Below, in pieces: positions 1 to 8,292 of a stretch of 64,000 bases of DNA. Position numbers and translations under genes: made by a program. Source of the DNA: JAZDFC01 sp043808235 (GTDB lineage Bacteria > Bacteroidota > Ignavibacteria > Ignavibacteriales > Melioribacteraceae); assembly GCA_043808235.1 (NCBI GenBank), contig JAZDFC010000068.1:1-64000 (forward strand), written 5' to 3'. The notes below the pieces were generated by a model. The model worked only from the letters and a program-made list of their open reading frames with translations. It was not told the origin of the DNA and did not search any database. Position 1 is the stretch's first letter. Each line of letters begins with the position of its first letter.

Positions 1-388
1 CCACTCTATTTAAATGTAGTCTAACAATTCGGGATTGTTCTGCTAACGCCTGCAATATCGATTGTCGTATCCACCAAACAGCGTAGGAAATAAATTTAAA
101 TCCTCGTGTTTCATCAAACCGCCTTGCAGCTTTAATCAAACCCAGATTACCTTCATTAATTAAATCACCCAATGATAAACCTTGATTCTGATATTGTTTA
201 GCAACGCTTACAACAAATCTTAAATTAGCTTTCACTAATTTTTCAAGCGCAGCGTTATCCCCCTGCTTAATCCTGATGGCAAGCTGAATTTCTTCATCAG
301 GCCCGAGTAAATCTACTTTACCTATCTCCTGTAAATATTTATCTAAAGATTGATTTTCCCTGTTAGTGAATTGTTTTACAATTTTCAA
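1..388 (-). CDS. rpoD: Primary sigma factor (RpoD/SigA), 5' part, cut by window edge
   Basis: Housekeeping sigma-70 factor that directs core RNA polymerase to promoters. About 129 N-terminal residues are visible. They start LKIVKQFTNRENQSLDKYLQ, followed by region 1.2/2.1 and the region 2.2-2.4 segment (NLRFVVSVAKQY, DLINEGNLGLIKA, FDETRGFKFISYAVWWIRQ), and run off position 1. The protein lacks the long acidic region 1.1, as in the short Bacteroidota/Chlorobiota RpoD. The start is TTG at 388-386, with GAGG at 401-398 (9 nt away). The in-frame extension has no ATG and the nearby ATG meets a stop. The SD overlaps the stop codon of the upstream microcompartment vertex gene, so the two are probably translationally coupled. 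Family call is firm; the exact start is inferred. Confidence 0.93.
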   Translation of the reverse strand, partial: MKIVKQFTNRENQSLDKYLQEIGKVDLLGPDEEIQLAIRIKQGDNAALEKLVKANLRFVVSVAKQYQNQGLSLGDLINEGNLGLIKAARRFDETRGFKFISYAVWWIRQSILQALAEQSRIVRLHLNRV

Positions 389-399
389 AGTAAGCTACC

Positions 400-675
400 T
401 CATTTGCTGAGTATTGAATTTATTGAGTCAACTATTCCGACAATAGACGCATCCACCGGCGCCATATCAACTTCCATTGGAATTACGGCTTCGCTTGCAG
501 TCACAAAAAAAATTATTTCGCCCGGACCGGCGCCGATAGTATCAACAGCTACAATAGGTTTTCCAATCTTTTCAAGCACGGAATTAACCGGTTGAATAAA
601 TTGAAGTTTATAACCCGCGAGGGTTTCGTATTTTCTTGTTGCCCATATTGTGCCGATAACTTTTCCCAGCGTCAT
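400..675 (-). CDS. EutN/CcmL-type bacterial microcompartment vertex protein (second of pair)
   Basis: 91-residue single-domain protein of the EutN/CcmL (BMC-P, Pfam EutN_CcmL) family, which forms pentamers that cap the vertices of protein-shelled microcompartments. Family hallmarks are visible: TLGKVIGTIWATRK at the N terminus, AVDTIGAGPGEIIFF in the middle and a PVDAS-IVGIVD C-terminal segment. Its ATG overlaps the stop of the preceding paralogue by 4 nt (ATGA), and its own stop lies 11 nt before the rpoD start. No hexameric shell protein, signature enzyme or aldehyde dehydrogenase is present in the window, so the compartment's substrate cannot be inferred. The two paralogues are clearly different proteins, not a recent duplication. 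Confidence 0.88.
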   Translation of the reverse strand: MTLGKVIGTIWATRKYETLAGYKLQFIQPVNSVLEKIGKPIVAVDTIGAGPGEIIFFVTASEAVIPMEVDMAPVDASIVGIVDSINSILSK

Positions 676-971
676 CCTTCTACGAGTTCCCCGAGTTTTT
701 CTTTAACGGAAATATCGAGTTTGTCCACGATCGCCATTATCACGGCATCGATCGGTTTGTTTTTTGTAAGATATGTTTGCCGGGCTGAACTGCCTTGCGC
801 ACATAAAACAATTTCACCAACACCGGCGCCCACAGAATCCACAGCTACGACAAAGTTTTTTTGAGGGTTATAATCGAGGTCTAATTGACGTACAATTAGG
901 AATTTCGCTCCGACAAGATTTTCATCTTTGCGTGTTGACCAAATGGTACCAATTACTCGTCCTAAAATCAA
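672..971 (-). CDS. EutN/CcmL-type bacterial microcompartment vertex protein (first of pair)
   Basis: 99-residue member of the EutN/CcmL pentameric vertex family. It opens with ILGRVIGTIWSTRK. It carries the conserved AVDSVGAGVGE turn, the GSSARQ segment that lines the pentamer pore in relatives, and the KPIDAVIMAIVD C-terminal helix. The start is TTG at 971-969, chosen because it fits the family N terminus exactly; no in-frame ATG lies at that point. The SD is weak. It lies 273 nt after deoB on the same strand and overlaps the next vertex gene by 4 nt. Full family length with conserved glycines argues for a functional protein. Which shell it belongs to is unknown from this window. Confidence 0.88.
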   Translation of the reverse strand: MILGRVIGTIWSTRKDENLVGAKFLIVRQLDLDYNPQKNFVVAVDSVGAGVGEIVLCAQGSSARQTYLTKNKPIDAVIMAIVDKLDISVKEKLGELVEG

Positions 972-1244
972 CAGGATCTCTTAGTTGTTAATTAGATAAA
1001 ATTTTTATGTCGGCTAAATTATATTTTTCCATCTTCTTTGTCAAAGTTGCTTTCTCCAATATTTCAGTCATGTTCTTCGTCGTAATTTTTAATTAGATTA
1101 ATTTCGCGAGGTGTATTGCCAAATTAAAATTGAAGTAGCAGCTCTCCAAATATTTTTTAATGTGATTATAAATGGGATTAATGGTAAATAATAAAATTAG
1201 ATTAAAATAAATTCATCATTCATCAATCCGAAATCTAACCAGGC

Positions 1245-2411
1245 TTAATTCCCTAAAAGAAAACTCTTCCCTTTGAGATTATTATTTACTTTGAAGAAGT
1301 GAGCTGCTGTCTGCGCCACATCGGAGAAGGTTTGCCGGATTCCTAAATTTATTCCATCAACATTTTTTCTGTAATAAAGAAGCGGCACATACTCACGGCT
1401 ATGATCGGTACTTGGTGTAGTTGGGTCATTACCATGATCTGAAGAAATTACCAATGCATCGGATTCGTCAAGCGCGTCAAGTATTCGCGGTAAATGAGTA
1501 TCGAATAATCTTAAGGCATCATAAAATCCTTGCGGATCATTTCTGTGACCGAAGTAAACATCAAAATCGACAAGGTTGGTAAAAATCAAACTGTTACTGT
1601 GTGCAGCAGAACATTCGATTATTTTTTCAATCCCTTCCAAATTGGATTTAGTATGCAATGCGGTTTTGATTCCACGATGATTAAAGAGATCGTTTATTTT
1701 TCCGATGGCGATGGTTTCAATTCCAGCTTCGAAAAGCACATCGAGGATTGTATCTCCGAATGGATCGATTGAAAAATCTTTCCGATTGGTTGTTCTATTA
1801 TATGAGCTGTTCGCGCCGATGAAAGGCCGAGCGATAACTCTGCCGAGTGCATATTCACCGATTAATATTTTTTCGCGCGTGGTTTTACAAATCTCGTATT
1901 GCCTGGCAAGAGGAATTATATCTTCGTGTGCTGCAATTTGAAATACTGAATCGGCGGAAGTATATACAATTGGAAATCCGGTTCGCACATGTTCATCGCC
2001 AAGTTCATTTATTATTTCCGTACCGGATGCGGCAAGGTTTCCGAGTATCCCTTTGAGATTATTTTCTTCTAAAAATCTTTGGATGATTTCATCGGGAAAG
2101 CCGTCCGGGTATAGCGGAAATTCTTTACTGACTTCAATACCGCCCAATTCCCAATGACCTGTCGTCGAATCCTTGCCGATGGATTTTTCATTCAATTTCC
2201 CGAATGAAGCAAGCGGATTGTCGATTCTATTCATCCCGGAAATTTTTTCAATATTCCCTAAACCCATTTTCTCAAGATTTGGCAGTTTAAGTCCACCAAC
2301 TACATCAGCCATATTTACAAGAGTGTTGCTACCTTCATCATAATAATTAACGGCATCCGGTAATTCACCAATGCCGATGCCATCGAGCACTATGATAAAA
2401 AAATTATTCAA
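1245..2411 (-). CDS. deoB: Phosphopentomutase
   Basis: Interconverts (deoxy)ribose 1-phosphate and 5-phosphate, linking nucleoside salvage to the pentose phosphate pathway; cytosolic, Mn-dependent, alkaline phosphatase superfamily. 388 residues, the usual length. Visible motifs are VLDGIGIGELPDA (metal Asp10), GKDSTTGHWE with the phosphorylated Thr84, and the C-terminal metal site SSDHGNDPTTPSTDHSRE. It starts 9 nt downstream of the GAF/GGDEF-like gene, so the two are very likely co-transcribed. It precedes the microcompartment vertex pair by 273 nt. Some microcompartments process deoxyribose-phosphate-type sugars, but a functional link here is only speculation. Confidence 0.95.
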   Translation of the reverse strand: MNNFFIIVLDGIGIGELPDAVNYYDEGSNTLVNMADVVGGLKLPNLEKMGLGNIEKISGMNRIDNPLASFGKLNEKSIGKDSTTGHWELGGIEVSKEFPLYPDGFPDEIIQRFLEENNLKGILGNLAASGTEIINELGDEHVRTGFPIVYTSADSVFQIAAHEDIIPLARQYEICKTTREKILIGEYALGRVIARPFIGANSSYNRTTNRKDFSIDPFGDTILDVLFEAGIETIAIGKINDLFNHRGIKTALHTKSNLEGIEKIIECSAAHSNSLIFTNLVDFDVYFGHRNDPQGFYDALRLFDTHLPRILDALDESDALVISSDHGNDPTTPSTDHSREYVPLLYYRKNVDGINLGIRQTFSDVAQTAAHFFKVNNNLKGKSFLLGN

Positions 2412-2420
2412 GGATTTTTC

Positions 2421-4280
2421 CTAATTAACGCTCTTTACGGAATTGCCGCCTTTTTCCACGGCTTTTTTAAGAGCTAACTCAGCATTGTGAATTATTTCGT
2501 CGGCGTTGGATTTATTGTTTGTGGCCGCAATACCTATGGATACAGTAAAAGTAGTCTGTTTTGAAATAACCGAAATTGGTTTTCGCGCAATTTTAATTCG
2601 CAATTTTTCAGCCCAAAGAAAAACATCTTTGGCGGATACATTGAAAAAATAAATAGCGAAGATTCTTTCCTTCAATCTCCCTACAATATTAATTGCCGTC
2701 ATTTCATCTTTTATTGATTCTGAAATTGCGCTTAAAACTTTTGGAAAGGGATCGCCTTCGAATAAAGAATCCTGTTCGATAAAGTCGTCAATCTTTACCA
2801 ACGCAACAGATCCGGAAACATTCAATTCTTTTGACTTAACTAACTCGGCTGATAACCGTTCTCTAAATTCTTTTTGAGATAACATCTTCGTATCTACATC
2901 CACAGTCAACAACGAGCGAAGGTAACTACCGGACGAATACGAATAAATTATAAAAGCAAAAATCTTTGTGGCATTCTTAAGGAATTTAACATCCTCGTTG
3001 GAGTAAACATTTTTCTTTAAACTTTCGAAACAAAGTACTCCGTAAATTTGATCGTCGTACATCAACGGTAAGGCGAGGAAGGAGCCGTCAAAACTAATGT
3101 TCTCCGATTTCGAAAATCGAGGTAACTCCATCGAAGATGTATCGTCAATTTTAATCGGCGCCGAAGTGAGAATCGATTTGCCAACTACTGTGCCCGGCAG
3201 CTCAACATCAAGAAATTCTCCGATGTACTTTAGCGAAGTACGGTTAACTATTTTTGCGGTTATAAATTTCTGCTCGGCGGGAAAGTAGTAAACAAATGTA
3301 AAAGCGTCCCACGTAATTAAATTCTCAACGGATTGTTCGAGCGTATTAAATAACTCTTCTTCGGTACTGAATTTTTTATCGGTACTTAGAACGCCAAGCA
3401 ACGATTTCAATCTTTGTTCTGCCAGCGTTTCTTTAAATCTATCTTCGAACAATGAAATTATTATCGAGATTACACGGACAACTCTACCAAGTGAATATAT
3501 TGTCTCAATACCAAACGCATCAGAAACTTTTGAATCGAGCGCTAATATACCGGTAAGAGATTTTCCGTAAAACAAGGGCACGCCAACAAAACTTTTTATT
3601 CCCTGAGCGCTCGAATAATATCTTATCACATCGGTTTCGGCTGTCATCGTAATATCGGTTAAGAGTTCGGGCTCTTCATTCAACACAATTTTACTAAGTA
3701 TATCATTTTCAATCGGATACTTTTGCTCGGATATTCCATTCGAACTCGATACAAATTTTTCGAGTGTTAACCGATGCTTCTTGTTATTATACCAGAAGAA
3801 CACTGCAGTATGCGCAAGAAAGGCTTCTTTGGCAACACTTAAAATCTTTTCAAGTACAAACGCGAATTGTTCATCCTGATTTATATCGCTGGGTATTTCT
3901 TCTGTAGCAATTACATTAAATGTGTTTTTAAAATCCTTGGGTTTAAAAAATCTTTTTCTATCAAGATGAGCGCCTGTGGATAATTCCTCTGAAACCGGTT
4001 CCAAATTTTTTGTTTGGGAAATAATTTTAAATTCTTCTCCCTCATCAGTTTCATATCCTTCCTTAAAAAAATCTTCATCGTGCTGAACAGGTCTTTCAAT
4101 CTGCGCACCTATTTCTTCCCTCATGGAATCGCGCAAGAATATTATAAAGCCAACATAAATAAGTAAGATTAGCGATGCGATTAAACGCAAAACCATTTCG
4201 TCAGTAACAAATTGCACCGACAATAATATTGGCACAATCAGGAATATTAATAATCTACGTTTACTTCGTCCGCTGAACAT
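2421..4280 (-). CDS. Membrane-anchored tandem GAF protein with degenerate GGDEF domain
   Basis: 619 residues. Two hydrophobic segments at about 10-26 and 30-50 form a membrane hairpin, followed by a charged linker (to ~115). Then come two GAF-like domains (about 120-275 with GVPLFYGKSLTGILALDSK, and 290-445 with ALPLMYDDQIYGVLCFES). A C-terminal diguanylate-cyclase fold follows (about 455-619, ending TFTVSIGIAATNN...NAELALKKAVEKGGNSV). The GGDEF active-site loop is replaced by GRLKERIF and the substrate-binding residues are not conserved. The domain is therefore probably not an active cyclase and may act as a GTP or protein-binding sensor. It heads a two-gene unit with deoB. The input signal is unknown. 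Confidence 0.8.
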   Translation of the reverse strand: MFSGRSKRRLLIFLIVPILLSVQFVTDEMVLRLIASLILLIYVGFIIFLRDSMREEIGAQIERPVQHDEDFFKEGYETDEGEEFKIISQTKNLEPVSEELSTGAHLDRKRFFKPKDFKNTFNVIATEEIPSDINQDEQFAFVLEKILSVAKEAFLAHTAVFFWYNNKKHRLTLEKFVSSSNGISEQKYPIENDILSKIVLNEEPELLTDITMTAETDVIRYYSSAQGIKSFVGVPLFYGKSLTGILALDSKVSDAFGIETIYSLGRVVRVISIIISLFEDRFKETLAEQRLKSLLGVLSTDKKFSTEEELFNTLEQSVENLITWDAFTFVYYFPAEQKFITAKIVNRTSLKYIGEFLDVELPGTVVGKSILTSAPIKIDDTSSMELPRFSKSENISFDGSFLALPLMYDDQIYGVLCFESLKKNVYSNEDVKFLKNATKIFAFIIYSYSSGSYLRSLLTVDVDTKMLSQKEFRERLSAELVKSKELNVSGSVALVKIDDFIEQDSLFEGDPFPKVLSAISESIKDEMTAINIVGRLKERIFAIYFFNVSAKDVFLWAEKLRIKIARKPISVISKQTTFTVSIGIAATNNKSNADEIIHNAELALKKAVEKGGNSVKSVN

Positions 4281-4363
4281 TTTGTTTTATTTAATAAATA
4301 ACTGTCGTAAAATTAGCAAAAAAAAGAAAAATTGTTCCAATGTTGGATATAGATAATTAACTA

Positions 4364-4960
4364 TTATTGATTTAAAAGCTGCTGAAAGAAACTTAGCATC
4401 TGTTTTTTGCCTGTACCTTTTACTGAAGAATACAGAAACAGATTCTTTTCAAACTCTAATTCCGTAAAAATTCCAAATATATTCTTCTTCACGGCAGATA
4501 TTTCGGACTGCTTCAACTTATCAATTTTATTTAGCACAACCGTATAAGGCAAATTCCTTTCGGAAATATACTGTCGCAATAAATGATCAAGTTCGGTGGG
4601 TTGGTGGCGGCTGTCTATCAAATGGATAGTTGAGATTATTCTGCGATCCGAATTTAAGAATTGTTCAATTAAGAGTTGCCATTTCTCTCTTTCGGTTTTC
4701 GAAACTTTAGCATAGCCGAAGCCCGGTAAATCAACAAAATAAGCACTATCGCCATAGATATAATAATTAAGCGATCTTGTTTTACCGGGAGTTGAACTCG
4801 TTTTAGCAAGACTTTTATTACTAAAAACAGAATTCAGGAATGAAGATTTACCCACATTGGATCTGCCGCATAGTATTATTTCTGGAAGTTTGGATGGGGG
4901 CAGTTCTTTTAAACTATAAACTGCTTTTAGAAATCGAATATTTTTCGTGTTAATCTGCAT
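4364..4960 (-). CDS. engB: Ribosome biogenesis GTPase EngB/YsxC
   Basis: TrmE-Era-EngA-EngB-type GTPase needed for large ribosomal subunit maturation; cytosolic. 198 residues, the family length. G1 is GRSNVGKS at residues 32-39, G2 Thr is in TPGKTRS (57-62), G3 is DLPGFG (77-82), G4 is NKID (144-147) and G5 lies around SSVKGTG near residue 180. The gene lies just downstream of the terminator that closes the ribosomal protein block (5022-5056), so it needs its own promoter in the 67 nt before it. No strong SD is visible. Confidence 0.95.
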   Translation of the reverse strand: MQINTKNIRFLKAVYSLKELPPSKLPEIILCGRSNVGKSSFLNSVFSNKSLAKTSSTPGKTRSLNYYIYGDSAYFVDLPGFGYAKVSKTEREKWQLLIEQFLNSDRRIISTIHLIDSRHQPTELDHLLRQYISERNLPYTVVLNKIDKLKQSEISAVKKNIFGIFTELEFEKNLFLYSSVKGTGKKQMLSFFQQLLNQ

Positions 4961-5021
4961 TTGAATTAAACACTTTCATTTAATAAATCAGATAGAATCG
5001 ATCAAAGAACTTTCGCAATGT

Positions 5022-5056
5022 AAAAAAAAAGAGTAACCGCAATGCGACTACTCTTT
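5022..5056 (-). terminator. Rho-independent terminator after rplQ
   Basis: On the minus strand AAAGAGTA (5056-5049) pairs with TACTCTTT (5035-5028) around a GC-containing inner segment, followed by an uninterrupted T tract (5030-5022). It sits about 20 nt after the rplQ stop and closes the long ribosomal/transcription gene block. Confidence 0.85.
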
Positions 5057-5077
5057 AATTCAAATAACAATAAATTA

Positions 5078-5677
5078 TTATTTCGCTTTAGTCGAAGTAG
5101 ATTTCTTCTTAGCGCCTACCGCTTTGGTGGTGGCTTTCTTTGGTTTCTCTTTTTTATCTTCGACTTTCTTTTCCGTTTTCTTTGCAGCTTTTTTCTTTTT
5201 TTCTTCTTTTACTTCTTCAACTACTTGCGCGTCCTGAACATCTTTATCTTTATTTTTCTTAGCGTCTTTAGCAGCCAGTTTAGCTTTGGCTTTAGATGCT
5301 TTTTCCTTTGTCAACAATTCATTATAATCAACTAATTCAAGAATTGCCACTTGAGCGCCGTCTCCGAGACGTTGACCTAATTTCACAATTCGGGTGTATC
5401 CGCCTTTTCTTTCGGCTAATTTTGTGGCAATATCGCCGAACAATTCTTTAACTGCATCTTTATCATTAATGTGCCGGGCAATAACACGTCTTGAATGAAC
5501 ACTATCAGTCTTTGCTTTTGTTATTAGCGGTTCGACAAAAATACGCAATGCTTTTGCTTTTGCAAGTGTAGTCTTTATTTTTTTATGGTTAATTAAGTGG
5601 GTCGCTAACGATCTCAAAGTAGCTATACGATGACTCGCTGTTCTACCTAAATGATTACCTTTTACTCCATGTCTCAT
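5078..5677 (-). CDS. rplQ: Large ribosomal subunit protein bL17 with long basic tail
   Basis: bL17 assembles on the 50S subunit near the tunnel exit. The core (residues 1 to ~122) is canonical: MRHGVKGNHLGRTASHRIA, then the RRVIARHINDKDAV and GGYTRIVKLGQRLGDGAQVAILEL segments. It continues into about 75 residues of Lys/Ala/Glu-rich low-complexity sequence ending KKKSTSTKAK, making 199 residues against the usual 115-140. The tail is open in frame and continuous with the core, so it is a real extension and probably disordered. Last gene of the block, 19 nt after rpoA and just before a terminator. Confidence 0.96.
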   Translation of the reverse strand: MRHGVKGNHLGRTASHRIATLRSLATHLINHKKIKTTLAKAKALRIFVEPLITKAKTDSVHSRRVIARHINDKDAVKELFGDIATKLAERKGGYTRIVKLGQRLGDGAQVAILELVDYNELLTKEKASKAKAKLAAKDAKKNKDKDVQDAQVVEEVKEEKKKKAAKKTEKKVEDKKEKPKKATTKAVGAKKKSTSTKAK

Positions 5678-5696
5678 TCTACTACCTTCTCAGTAT

Positions 5697-6692
5697 TTAT
5701 TGTTTTTCGGTGGTATCTTTTGTGTATTTATCTACATCCATCCCAAAATCGAGACCGTAATTTTCTACGATTTCGATCAGTTCGGCTAATGATTTACGTC
5801 CGAAGTTTCTGAACTTCAGCATTTCGTTTTCATCTTTTCTTACAAGGTCGCCAAGCGTTTTAATATTGGCCGCTTTCAAGCAATTATGAGAGCGCACGCT
5901 TAATTCAAGATCGTCAACGCTTGTTGTTAATATTTTTCTCAGTCTTTCTGATTCAGCATCTTTTTCGCTTTCAACTTTTTCAACTTCAGGCTCTTGCTCA
6001 AAATTGATGAACATATTCAAATGATCTTTCAAAATTTTGGCTGATGATGAAAGAGCATCTTCCGGTGTAATGGAACCATCGGTGTTTATTTCAATCGTTA
6101 ATTCTTCGAAGTCGTTACTTTCGCCAATACGAACATTTTTAATATCATAACGCACATTGGTAATGGGAGTGAATATTGAATCAACCGGGATTAATCCGAT
6201 GGAATGTTCTGTAAGTTTTTGTTCGTTTGCAGGCACATAACCTTTGCCTATACCAAAACGAATCTCCATATTTAGCTTGGCATTGTTATTTAAAGATGCA
6301 ATGTGTTTTTTCGGATTCAGAATTTCAATATCCGGACAAGCTTTTTGCAAATCTGCGGCAGTAAAATCATACGGGCCTGTTAGAGAAAGATCTAACTTGT
6401 AGGCTTTTTTATTTACGATTCTCATTCTAACTTCTTTGAAGTTGAGAATCATCTCCGTAATGTCTTCCACTACTCCGGGGACAGTTGTAAATTCGTGAAG
6501 TACGCCGTCAATTTTAACTGCTGTAACAGCAGCGCCTGTTAATGAAGAAAGAAGAATTCTTCTTAACGAATTGCCAATTGTAACTCCGAATCCACGTTCG
6601 AAAGGTTGAATAGTAAACCGGCCAAACGAAAGGCTGGAAGTGGTTTCGTCTTTTACTACTTTTTCAGGTATCTTAATAAAAGGATAACTCAT
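5697..6692 (-). CDS. rpoA: DNA-directed RNA polymerase subunit alpha
   Basis: Alpha subunit; its dimer nucleates assembly of RNA polymerase and its C-terminal domain contacts UP elements and activators. 331 residues. The N-terminal dimerisation domain (about 1-230) shows FGRFTIQPFERGFGVTIGNS and LRRILLSSLTGAAVTAVKIDG. A linker rich in Glu follows. The C-terminal domain (about 255-320) contains LSVRSHNCLKAANIKTLGDL and NFGRKSLAEL. Standard place at the end of the alpha operon between rpsD (18 nt upstream) and rplQ (19 nt downstream). Confidence 0.98.
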   Translation of the reverse strand: MSYPFIKIPEKVVKDETTSSLSFGRFTIQPFERGFGVTIGNSLRRILLSSLTGAAVTAVKIDGVLHEFTTVPGVVEDITEMILNFKEVRMRIVNKKAYKLDLSLTGPYDFTAADLQKACPDIEILNPKKHIASLNNNAKLNMEIRFGIGKGYVPANEQKLTEHSIGLIPVDSIFTPITNVRYDIKNVRIGESNDFEELTIEINTDGSITPEDALSSSAKILKDHLNMFINFEQEPEVEKVESEKDAESERLRKILTTSVDDLELSVRSHNCLKAANIKTLGDLVRKDENEMLKFRNFGRKSLAELIEIVENYGLDFGMDVDKYTKDTTEKQ

Positions 6693-6710
6693 CTATAATC
6701 CTCAACAAAA

Positions 6711-7337
6711 TTACTTAGAATATAACTCAACTATTAATTGCTCATTTGCCGTTAACGGGATATCTTCCCTATTCGGCACGTTTAAGAAAGTACCGGAAAG
6801 CGTTGCTTTATCAATTGTAATCCAACTATAAACACTATCCTTTGTTCTGCGCAGGGAATTATGAATCGCATCCAATTTCTTGCTTTTTTCTTTTACTGAA
6901 ATCACATCGCCGGGTGATAACAAGTACGATGGAATATTCACAAGTTTGCCGTTTATCTGAATATGGCGATGCAAAACAAGCTGCCTTGCAGATTTACGCG
7001 AAGGTGCGAATCCCAATCTATACACCACATTATCAAGACGTCTTTCCAATAATTTAAGTAGATTTTCACCGGTAACGCCTTTTTGTCTGTTTGCAATTTC
7101 AAACGTGTTGTGAAATTGTGTTTCGATAAGACCGTAAATTCTTTTTACTTTTTGTTTTTCTCTTAATTGAACTCCAAATTCCGAAAACTTTGCACGGCGC
7201 GATAATCCGTGTTGACCTGGAGCATAGTTTCTTTGCTCAAGGGGGCACTTTTCTGATTGGCACTTGGAGCCTTTAAGAAACAATTTTTGCTTTTCTCTTC
7301 TGCAAAGTTTACAGCTTGGACCTGTGTATCTTGCCAT
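6711..7337 (-). CDS. rpsD: Small ribosomal subunit protein uS4 (zinc-binding form)
   Basis: Primary 16S rRNA-binding assembly protein; in many bacteria also the translational repressor of the alpha operon. 208 residues. The N-terminal zinc site is intact (Cys9, Cys12, Cys26, Cys31: CKLCRREK...SKCQSEKC), i.e. the C+ form. The S4 RNA-binding domain follows at about 95-160 (RRLDNVVYRLGFAPSRKSAR, LVLHRHIQINGKLVNIPSY). Position between rpsK and rpoA is the usual one. Confidence 0.98.
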   Translation of the reverse strand: MARYTGPSCKLCRREKQKLFLKGSKCQSEKCPLEQRNYAPGQHGLSRRAKFSEFGVQLREKQKVKRIYGLIETQFHNTFEIANRQKGVTGENLLKLLERRLDNVVYRLGFAPSRKSARQLVLHRHIQINGKLVNIPSYLLSPGDVISVKEKSKKLDAIHNSLRRTKDSVYSWITIDKATLSGTFLNVPNREDIPLTANEQLIVELYSK

Positions 7338-7350
7338 CTAATTTCTCCTA

Positions 7351-7737
7351 TTAAACTCTTCTTCTCTTTGGTGGTCTACAACCGTTGTGCGGTATAGGTG
7401 TTATATCTTTTATAGACATAATTTGCAACCCGGCAGTGCTCAAAGCTCTAATTGCGGCTTCTCTACCGGCACCCGGACCTTTTATAAAAACTTCAACTCT
7501 TCTTAAACCTAAATCGTAAGCTTCTTTACCGGCAGCTTCGGCAGAAACCTGAGAAGCGAACGGAGTATTTTTTCTGGAACCTTTAAACCCGTTCTTACCC
7601 GCAGAAGACCACGAAATCGTATTCCCGTATATGTCCGAAACGGTTACAATAATATTATTGAATGATGCTTTTACATGAGCGACGCCAACAGCATCAACAT
7701 GAACTTTCTTTTTAGTTTTTTTAACAGCTTTTGCCAA
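7351..7737 (-). CDS. rpsK: Small ribosomal subunit protein uS11
   Basis: Platform protein of the 30S subunit next to the mRNA exit. 128 residues. Conserved segments seen: AHVKASFNNIIVTVSDIYGN, GFKGSRKNTPFASQ, GPGAGREAAIRAL and the C-terminal ITPIPHNGCRPPKRRRV. The last carries the Asn-Gly that is isomerised to isoaspartate in relatives. 13 nt after it comes rpsD; 26 nt separate it from rpsM. Confidence 0.98.
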   Translation of the reverse strand: MAKAVKKTKKKVHVDAVGVAHVKASFNNIIVTVSDIYGNTISWSSAGKNGFKGSRKNTPFASQVSAEAAGKEAYDLGLRRVEVFIKGPGAGREAAIRALSTAGLQIMSIKDITPIPHNGCRPPKRRRV

Positions 7738-7763
7738 AGCTAACTCCTGTTTATATTAAAATC

Positions 7764-8147
7764 TTATTTCTTAGTCGGTGTTTTTTTCTTGCCGGCAACA
7801 GTTTTACGTTTACCTTTCCGGGTACGCGAATTTGTTCTGGTCCGTTGTCCGCGTGCAGGAAGACCGCGTCTGTGTCTCAATCCCCTATAACTTCCAATAT
7901 CCATTAGTCGTTTGATATTTTGCTGAACTTCACTGCGAAGCGCACCTTCAACTTTATATTCGGATGTCATTACGGACCGTATTTTCGCAACTTCTTGTTC
8001 AGTTAAATCGCCGATCTTTTTTTCGGGATCAACTTCAGCTTTTGTTAAAATATCTTTTGCGGATTTTTGTCCGATACCAAAAATATACGTTAATCCTACA
8101 TAGGATTTTTTCTGTTTAGGTAAATCGATTCCAGCTATACGAGCCAA
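7764..8147 (-). CDS. rpsM: Small ribosomal subunit protein uS13
   Basis: 30S head protein contacting the P-site tRNA and the bridge to the 50S subunit. 127 residues. It begins MARIAGIDLPKQKKSYVGLT, continues with YIFGIGQKSAKDIL, and has the RGLRHRRGLPARGQRTRTNS region plus a basic C-terminal tail. An AGGAGG-like SD (GGAGGAA) lies just upstream of the ATG. First large gene of the alpha-operon part, 20 nt after rpmJ. Confidence 0.98.
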   Translation of the reverse strand: MARIAGIDLPKQKKSYVGLTYIFGIGQKSAKDILTKAEVDPEKKIGDLTEQEVAKIRSVMTSEYKVEGALRSEVQQNIKRLMDIGSYRGLRHRRGLPARGQRTRTNSRTRKGKRKTVAGKKKTPTKK

Positions 8148-8167
8148 ACTATATTCCTCCTAAGTTT

Positions 8168-8281
8168 TTAACCTTGACGTTGTTTGTGTTTTGGATTTTT
8201 GCAAATGACTCTAACAACGCCTTTGCGTTTAATTATTTTACAATTCTCACATATTTTTTTAACAGAAGACCGAACCTTCAT
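8168..8281 (-). CDS. rpmJ: Large ribosomal subunit protein bL36 (zinc form)
   Basis: 37-residue protein read directly from the minus strand: MKVRSSVKKICENCKIIKRK, then GVVRVICKNPKHKQRQG. It carries the zinc ligands Cys11, Cys14, Cys27 and His32, the C+ form. It stabilises 23S rRNA helices near the A-site finger. It lies 11 nt after infA and 20 nt before rpsM, the normal infA-rpmJ-rpsM order. Confidence 0.96.
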   Translation of the reverse strand: MKVRSSVKKICENCKIIKRKGVVRVICKNPKHKQRQG

Positions 8282-8292
8282 TTCATTCCCCG

